In this document: one piece after another, positions 57,952 through 64,000 of the stretch
Layout: each line of letters begins with the position of its first letter
How positions within the stretch are numbered: the first letter of the stretch is position 1
Source of the DNA: Alentia gelatinosa
Lineage: Eukaryota; Annelida; Polychaeta; Phyllodocida; Polynoidae
DNA length: 64,000 nucleotides
NCBI GenBank assembly: GCA_950022655.1
Contig: OX465584.1
Location: 24,773,469 to 24,837,468, forward strand
Direction of reading: 5' to 3'
Translations under genes and position numbers: made by a program
The notes under the pieces: model-generated
What the model was told of the DNA's origin: nothing
The model's database searches: none
Seen by the model: the letters and a program-made list of their open reading frames with translations, nothing else

Positions 57952-60900
57952 TCACAGAGTCTATCTATGTGTACCTGAGCCCGTCCCAGAGGGGAGACTC
58001 AGGTCTCGCATGGCGAAAACTCAAAATACTAATGCAAAAATCATGAACTCATAAATCAATCCTACTACTATTACTCACCTCTCTCTTGCTTACCCCTTTT
58101 CTCCACTGAAGTCAATTGTGATTATAAGTCCTATCTGAACTATGACTATCTAGTTTTGTACAGTGTCTCAAGCCGATAGATCATAAGATCTTACAATGTA
58201 CCATAGTGCCCTGTGGCCCAGGACGCTGATACAGGAAGCGCTATGTTATTGTATATATATGTTAGCTATTAAGATTGGTCATACGGTGGTATTGTTGTGC
58301 ACTCCCCCAACAGTTAAAAGGAATCTTTTACCTGTAATCAATGATGAACTAAATAACTGTATCTTTATAAATGATTGACAATAAGAAAAAGGTACGTGGA
58401 TTGAGAATAGAACATTACAATGTTTGCAGCCTATGGGCCAAAATCGACACCGTCCACTGCATGTTGGCGACCCAACATATTGATATACTGTGTATAACGG
58501 AGACCTGGCTTACGGCAAATATGCCATCTTACCTTGTTGACATTCCGGGTTATTATTATTATAGATTAGATAGAAGTTGGTGTGAACCTGGGGAGGATAA
58601 GGTAAAAATTGGAGGTGGAGTAGGAGTTTATGTTAAAAATGGAATTAAGATTAATACAGATACTTTTAGCAACTACAATGAAAGTAATTCCATAAATGAA
58701 ATGATGTGGTTAGAAATTAACCTACCTTTTACAAGGAAAATTGTGTTAGGAACTATATATAGGCCTCCCCTTGGTGATTGTAAAATCTTCTGCTCCACTC
58801 TGAATGACAAGGTGACAGACATAACCAGAGATTATGACTTAGATCTTTTTATATTGGGAGACATAAATATTGACTATCTGGACAAAAACGACCCTAAGTT
58901 CAAAGAACTAAAAATGCTAGAAAACTTATCAGGTTTGAAGCAATTAATCAATGAACCAACTCGTCATGGACCTAAGGATAGCTGCCTCGACCACATAATG
59001 ATAAACAATACACATTTTACTGACGTAGGCCTAACGGGGACTAAGATAAGCGACCACGAGGGTATATTCATCGTGAGGGGGAAAGTGAACACAAATCATC
59101 AAGAAAAAACGGAATTCTATGGTAGATCACAGAAAAAATATAACTTTGACTCCTTTAAAACCCGACTAAAAAATGATAATTGGGAACTTTACTATAACTC
59201 AGTAAATCCAAGCGAACTCTGGGAAATCCTGTTTAAAAAAATAGTCTGCCACCTTGATGCCATATGCCCCATACGCCGCTATAGAGTACCTAAGATCAGG
59301 GAGGATTGGATAAACAATGAGCTCATTGAGTACATTAAGGACAAAGACCGACTGCTCAAGAGAGCAAAAAGAACGAGACTAGAAAAGGATTGGAAACTGG
59401 CCAGGGAAGCGAGAAATAACACAAACCGATTAATAAAAAAAGCTAAATCAAACTTTATCTACGAAATATTAGACCAAAATAAAAGTAACGGGAAAAAATT
59501 CTGGAACATATTATCCAAATTTACAAAGAAACCTACCGATCGCAAAGAAGACATTACTCTAATAGATGACCAATCGCAAGAACAGATAGAACCTAATAAG
59601 ACCGCAGAATACATAAACGATTTTTTTACAAATATCGGACCTACCCTGGCCAGCTCCCACACAGAAAGATGGCATTATGATGGTGTAACTAACAACAGTG
59701 TACTGGACAACATAGAGACAGACGTGGATACTGTAATGAAACTTGTACTAGATATTGACACTACAAAGTCATCAGGGCTTGAGAACATAACCTCTAAATT
59801 TCTAAAAGATGCCCTACTAATATTAATTAACCAATTTACTTACCTGTTAAATGTATCCCTAAGAACGGGTATCTTTCCAGACCTATGGAAAAATGCGTTG
59901 GTGGTCCCACTGAAAAAAGATGGCTCAAGCTCTGATGTTAATAATTTAAGACCGATATCCTTGTTACCGATTCCCGGTAAGATACTTGAACACATTGTGC
60001 ATGATAAAACAATAGACTTTCTTGAAGAAAATAAATGTTTGGTAGACATTCAATATCGATTTAGGAAAAACAAATCGACTGAAGATACTATTTCCGCCCT
60101 TACATCAGACATTTTCAATGCAATAAATTCTAAACTCATAACCCTCTGTATTTACATCGATTTTAAAAAAGCTTTCGACACGATTAATCACTATATCCTC
60201 ATAGAAAAATTACAATTTTTAGGCATTAAAGGAACCCTTCTGGACTGGTATACTAATTATTTAACTAATAAAAAACAATCTACAATTGCTAATGGAATCC
60301 GATCCCCATTGAACAACATTGTATGTGGAGAACCGCAAGGTTCTATTTTAGGACCCATGTTATTCATAATGTTTGTTAATGATATGATTAATGTTTTAAA
60401 CAACAATAATGAGAATGGGCGCACTCATTGTCTGTTATATGCGGACGACACGGTCATCTATCACTCAGGTAAAAATTTAGAAACGATTCTCCCGATCTTG
60501 CAAAATGACCTAAACAAAATTGCCTTATGGTGTAACAGGAACAAGTTAACCATAAACAGTAAAAAAACAAAAACAGTACTATATGGAACTAAATGGAATC
60601 TGAAAAATAACTCAACTACTTTATCTAATATCAACCTGGGTACAGACAAACTACAATGGGTGCACTCATATAAATATCTAGGGGTGACAATAGACCAGAA
60701 CATGACCTTCTCCTGCCACGTAAATAATATTCTAAAGCAAGCAGGCCATAAACTTTATATTCTGAAGAAAATTAGCCCATACCTAACAGAGCACGCTAAA
60801 AAAACTATTTATAAAAGCCACATTTTGCCTATAATCGATTATGGAGATATTCTCTATGCCTGCAATAATAAATCGGACCTTGAAAAAATCCAGAAAATTC

Positions 60901-61704
60901 AAAATGCCGCACTATGGGTAATTACAAATTCCCATTTGCGAACTCATATTATAGAATTGCATAGATCAGTACAATTACCCTATCTTTGTGAACGAAGAAA
61001 TTCCCACATTCTCAATTTTATGGCAAAAAAATCAGAAATTCCGGAACTGTTACAAACTCCTGTAAGGTGCACGAGAGCAAATCAAGCACCAATGTTTATT
61101 GTACAAAGACCAATAAATTGCACATTTACTAGGAACATAATGTACCACGGTGCCAAACTTTGGAATGAATTGCCTCCAAACCAACGAACATTTGACAATT
61201 TAAAAACTTTTAAAAGTAATCAAAAGGCAATGCTTTCAACCAAAGTCCCGTGAACAGAGAAAAAAGTGTAACTATAACGTGTACATTACTACTCATGTAC
61301 CTGTGCTGTTGTTTGTATGCCGCGTCTGTCCCTATAAATGAACTTTTATGAACAAATTTTGAAAGTATGCTATATGATGCCATCTGTCGAGTCACTGTCC
61401 TAAGTATCCCCTCACTGCATCACCAAAACTCTTCATACTCAATCCACTACACAACAAATATGGGTTTAAATGAGTATACAACTATTCCTGGCTGTTGGGA
61501 TTTACATTGGCACAACACCGGATCACTTGTTCATGACCATTACTTGAATGATGTCTATGTATATATGTTAAAGTAATTCCACACCGCAAAAAAGACTGAA
61601 AATGAAAGAATTTTGTAACTTATCAGCTCGGCACACATGGAAACCAGTCCTCGGACTGAGTGTAACCGAGTATAAATAAATGTTTCAAAAAAAAAAAAAA
61701 AAAG
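57300..61704 (+). mobile_element. CR1-like non-LTR retrotransposon, nearly intact
   Basis: Contains the end of ORF1 (SGNH/esterase type), the complete ORF2 (58371-61253), a 3' UTR with AATAAA near 61673 and an A18 tail (61687-61704). An esterase ORF1 plus APE endonuclease and RT without RNase H places it in the CR1/L2/Rex1 group; a plain poly(A) end rather than a short microsatellite makes the exact clade uncertain. The 5' end is placed only roughly, because the ORF1 frame is open back to about 57293 and the upstream minus-strand frame belongs to other sequence. Probably 5'-truncated. Confidence 0.85.
58371..61253 (+). CDS. ORF2: AP-like endonuclease plus reverse transcriptase (960 aa)
   Basis: A single uninterrupted frame. 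Endonuclease, residues about 1-235: HYNVCSLWAKID, ITETWL (catalytic Glu, about residue 44), TIYRPP, LGDINIDYL, and ISDHEGIF (SDH, about 226). A basic linker follows. RT, residues about 460-760: KSSGLENITSKFL, LRPISLLP, IYIDFKKAFDTINH (first catalytic Asp, about 595), GEPQGSILGPMLFIMFVNDM, LLYADDTVIY (catalytic DD, about 690), KYLGVTID. The C-terminal region has the family's LWNELPPNQR motif. No RNase H. All catalytic residues are present, so this copy may encode active enzyme. It nicks target DNA and primes cDNA synthesis there. Confidence 0.95.
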   Translation: MIDNKKKVRGLRIEHYNVCSLWAKIDTVHCMLATQHIDILCITETWLTANMPSYLVDIPGYYYYRLDRSWCEPGEDKVKIGGGVGVYVKNGIKINTDTFSNYNESNSINEMMWLEINLPFTRKIVLGTIYRPPLGDCKIFCSTLNDKVTDITRDYDLDLFILGDINIDYLDKNDPKFKELKMLENLSGLKQLINEPTRHGPKDSCLDHIMINNTHFTDVGLTGTKISDHEGIFIVRGKVNTNHQEKTEFYGRSQKKYNFDSFKTRLKNDNWELYYNSVNPSELWEILFKKIVCHLDAICPIRRYRVPKIREDWINNELIEYIKDKDRLLKRAKRTRLEKDWKLAREARNNTNRLIKKAKSNFIYEILDQNKSNGKKFWNILSKFTKKPTDRKEDITLIDDQSQEQIEPNKTAEYINDFFTNIGPTLASSHTERWHYDGVTNNSVLDNIETDVDTVMKLVLDIDTTKSSGLENITSKFLKDALLILINQFTYLLNVSLRTGIFPDLWKNALVVPLKKDGSSSDVNNLRPISLLPIPGKILEHIVHDKTIDFLEENKCLVDIQYRFRKNKSTEDTISALTSDIFNAINSKLITLCIYIDFKKAFDTINHYILIEKLQFLGIKGTLLDWYTNYLTNKKQSTIANGIRSPLNNIVCGEPQGSILGPMLFIMFVNDMINVLNNNNENGRTHCLLYADDTVIYHSGKNLETILPILQNDLNKIALWCNRNKLTINSKKTKTVLYGTKWNLKNNSTTLSNINLGTDKLQWVHSYKYLGVTIDQNMTFSCHVNNILKQAGHKLYILKKISPYLTEHAKKTIYKSHILPIIDYGDILYACNNKSDLEKIQKIQNAALWVITNSHLRTHIIELHRSVQLPYLCERRNSHILNFMAKKSEIPELLQTPVRCTRANQAPMFIVQRPINCTFTRNIMYHGAKLWNELPPNQRTFDNLKTFKSNQKAMLSTKVP

Positions 61705-61705
61705 C

Positions 61706-62162
61706 CACCCAGGAATTCTGGAAAAGAGTGACAATAGTGAATATAGCAATAAGTCTCTCGGAGAGCAATGGAGTGACCAGGAACACAGCACAGGACTGAA
61801 TGAGCCTTCATTGTGCCAGGTACCGGCTGGGCAGTGGTGAGGAGAGATAGTTCTTCTTGGGCCTGACAAATGTCCTCCATAACATAAAGTAAACAGACAA
61901 GACTGGGGTAACGGTTACCAGCACAGGCAAAGTAAGCAGCATTGTGGATGAAGATGCAGCGCTTGACAGTCGTGTAGGCCAGGCGTTTCACTACAGCACC
62001 AATCTCTTCACAGGCTGCCTCCCCATGACCAGTCTCAAAGTACAACCAAGTTGCTGTACATTTGAAGAGCTGCTGGTGTTTGGTGATGACACTGAAACAT
62101 GCACTGTTCCAGTACTGTGACGTCGGGCCATGAGTCACATAGTGAACACAAGAAATAAACAT
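61706..62162 (-). pseudogene. N-terminal half of the interrupted uncharacterised ORF
   Basis: Minus-strand open frame containing VHYVTHGPTSQYWNSACFSV, CTATWLYFETGHGEAACEEI, GAVVKRLAYTTVK and QPVPGTMKAHSVLCCVPGHS followed by ALRETYCYIHYC. The combination DGPTSQYxN ... WxFFxxGHGKGxxDGxGGxxKR ... PVPGTMKxH ... RTxxCFC is characteristic of a widespread uncharacterised invertebrate family (function unknown, possibly transposon-related). Here key positions have changed (HGP for DGP, EEIGA for DGVGG), so it is decayed. The frame runs into the poly(T) end of the CR1-like element at 61704, and the continuation is at 57300-56985. Confidence 0.6.
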
Positions 62163-62197
62163 TCTTTAGAACCCCCTCTGTGAGCAATACACCACTC

Positions 62198-63860
62198 TCA
62201 CTCTAAAGTTATATAATGCCAGAAAACCTGCCTAAGGCTGTCCATTACACTGTAGTTCTTGGCTGCCCCTTTGTTAATCAGGGCAACAGTAGCCTGGTTT
62301 TCTGAGTACACTGTCACTTTCTTATTCCGCCAGTCGTTGCAGTAGAGTCTGGATGCTGGTTCCAGGGTTAGAGTTTCTAGGTAATTGATGAGGAGGTCCT
62401 TCACCTCAGGAGAATCATTCCAACTAATGTGAAACCATTTCTCGCCATAGATTCCTCCGGCACAGGAGAGGCAAGTTTCTATCGAGACCGGGTATATGAG
62501 CACGTTTCCAGCAGTAGGACTAGGCCGTTGAAGACCTAAATCTGACCACCATTGTCAATCAGCGAACATGGAAGCTGTGACCCTCGTCTTATTGGAGGAT
62601 GCTTTCAACGTCATTATCTGGTCCATTAACCTCCTGGTAAATGTCCTGCCTCCTTAGATGACATAGGAGGCCCAGCTGAGACGTCCCGCTGATGACTCCA
62701 GGCACTTCTTTGACACCGACTTGCATTTTTTTCATGTCTACCAGGCATTCCCGCAACTGGGAAACCTTGTCGTCATGTTCCATTTTGTCAATTACAAAAC
62801 CCAGATAGGTGAGGGAGGTGGTGGCCATCACCACCTTGTTGTAATTTATGCTGAATCCCAGGACCCTGAGCACCCTCATTAATGTGTTTAGCACCTGCGT
62901 GGTGCGCCCCCTGGTGAAAAAATTGTCAAAATAAGCAGAAACATGGGAAAAACCTAGAGTAGCCATAATTTGTCTGACACACTTGGTTAATTGGTTGATG
63001 CGTTAAGTCTTGCTCCGAACATTAGGCGGGTGTCTATTATATAGGTCTGAATCACTGGGGTAAACTACCATTTGAGCCCTGCAAGGGGAAAATCTTCGGG
63101 ATGCACCTTCACACTTCAATAAGCATTAGATAGGTCCACTTTCACTATATAGTCCCTTTTCTCAATGAACGAGGTGGCATCCTCTAGGCTCTGAAGTAGT
63201 CATCGACCGTGTAAGAATTCATAGATGCTCCTCCAGGTCTGCTCCCATTGGGTACCAGGGGGTGAAAGTGGGGAGTTGTGAAAGGACCTCCTCACGTTCC
63301 TCCTTTATACATTGGCGCATATATTTGTTGGCTGATGCAGGGTTCTTGGCCACCAGGACCGGAGGTGTATCAGCCGTGTACCCCAGTGGCAAGCCATACT
63401 CAATAAAATTGATGACTTGGGCGTCCACATAGCTGGAGAGGGCATGGCGCCATGCCTTTGAGTTGAGACCAGATTTTACAGGGATCCAAGCACTGGCAAA
63501 ATTTGGGAGGCTGCTTTCCTGGATTATATTAAAGGTCCCTGCGAGGCTTGAACAATCACTGCAATGGTGGCAGGCACAGATCATAGGGGTGCAACCTGAG
63601 GAACTGCTGCGCCACCTGCCGCCGAGTCACTTTGCATTGTTGGGAGAACTACAAAGCACACGTGGTGGCCGCCTACTGAGTAAACATCACTTTCTATTGC
63701 ACAATCACCATCAACAACAACATGAGGATCAACAACATTAACATCATCATGGACGACAACTTCAACATGGCGTACGACGGGGATCCTAACCATTGCAGTA
63801 TCTGTACTTCTTCTTTGACCATTGGGGCCTATTATTTGGGGGAAAATTAGTAGCCTCAAT
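62198..63860 (-). pseudogene. DIRS/Ngaro-like retrotransposon relic (RT and RNase H)
   Basis: Minus-strand pieces in order. 63584-63219: a frame typical of the region before RT (NFIEYGLPLGYT). About 63160-63000, in broken frames: DYIVKVDLSNAY and SVKVHPEDFPLAGLKW, the RT block A of DIRS-type elements. 62966-62589: SAYFDNFF (from YLDDF; second Asp replaced by Asn), VLRVLGFSINYNK and LTYLGFVID. 62503-62198: KVTVYSENQATVALINKGA, the RNase H motif. Stops and shifts separate the pieces and the catalytic DD is broken. No tyrosine recombinase or split repeats were seen, so the order-level call rests on RT/RNase H resemblance. Confidence 0.65.
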
Positions 63861-64000
63861 GATCTCCAAAATCATTATAAAAGGTAAACAGCACAACCAT
63901 TTCGGTATCAAATTAATGTAGGTATTTATTTCAGATTTCAAAATCACCCAGGTGTATTCAGCTAGTATAAGTGATTTGAGACCTGTGCAATTCCGCTCTG
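63861..64000. other. Right edge of the window
   Basis: 140 bp of AT-rich sequence with nothing recognised; it may still belong to the DIRS-like relic. Confidence 0.3.

Noticed and set aside
1..64000. CRISPR arrays, bacterial operons, riboswitches or prophage
   Set aside because: Spliced genes and eukaryotic transposons throughout; repeats seen are diverged eukaryotic repeats without regular spacers.

Overview
The window is nuclear DNA from a eukaryote. It shows spliced genes with GT-AG introns, long non-coding stretches, several families of non-coding DNA transposons and relics of CR1-like and DIRS-like retrotransposons. Gene families and repeat style fit an invertebrate deuterostome or lophotrochozoan, perhaps a marine mollusc; the species cannot be read from the sequence and this placement is weak.

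Layout. (1) About 1.3-21.8 kb, plus strand: the C-terminal part of a lipase maturation factor gene, best matched to LMF2. Nine consecutive exon positions can be placed with intact splice sites and consistent phases, and upstream exons lie outside the window. Two features stand out. Two equal-length (116 nt) homologous exons sit in tandem (6577-6692 and 7625-7740), which predicts mutually exclusive splicing. Two homologous in-phase terminal exons (13919-14083 and 21304-21765) predict two different C-termini. (2) 22.8-26.2 kb: transposon relics, including a 1.6-kb foldback element (23881-25508) carrying arrays of AGGTCA direct repeats. (3) 26.5-54.0 kb, minus strand: an MFS transporter gene of the MFSD4/Naglt1 type in three coding exons (53957-53895, 31235-30944, 27581-26497), joined in phase into about 479 residues. 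Its 22.7-kb first intron is filled with MITE-like hairpins, TIR elements with a shared terminal motif, a second large foldback element (42.3-45.6 kb) and RT relics. (4) 55.1-55.6 kb: a CpG-rich stretch with perfect NRF-1, ETS and YY1 motifs, probably a promoter; no gene starting there could be named. (5) 56.4-63.9 kb: mobile DNA. A nearly intact CR1-like element (about 57.3-61.7 kb, plus strand; esterase ORF1 fragment, 960-residue endonuclease/RT ORF2, poly(A) tail) appears to have split a minus-strand ORF of an uncharacterised invertebrate family, whose two halves lie at about 61.7-62.16 kb and 56.98-57.3 kb. Beyond it is a decayed DIRS-like relic.

Functionally, the LMF2-like protein would be an ER membrane chaperone-like factor and the MFSD4-like protein a plasma-membrane solute carrier. 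Nothing suggests they act together; they are neighbours in convergent orientation (plus LMF2, minus MFSD4-like). All family names come from recognition of protein motifs by eye; no database search was run.
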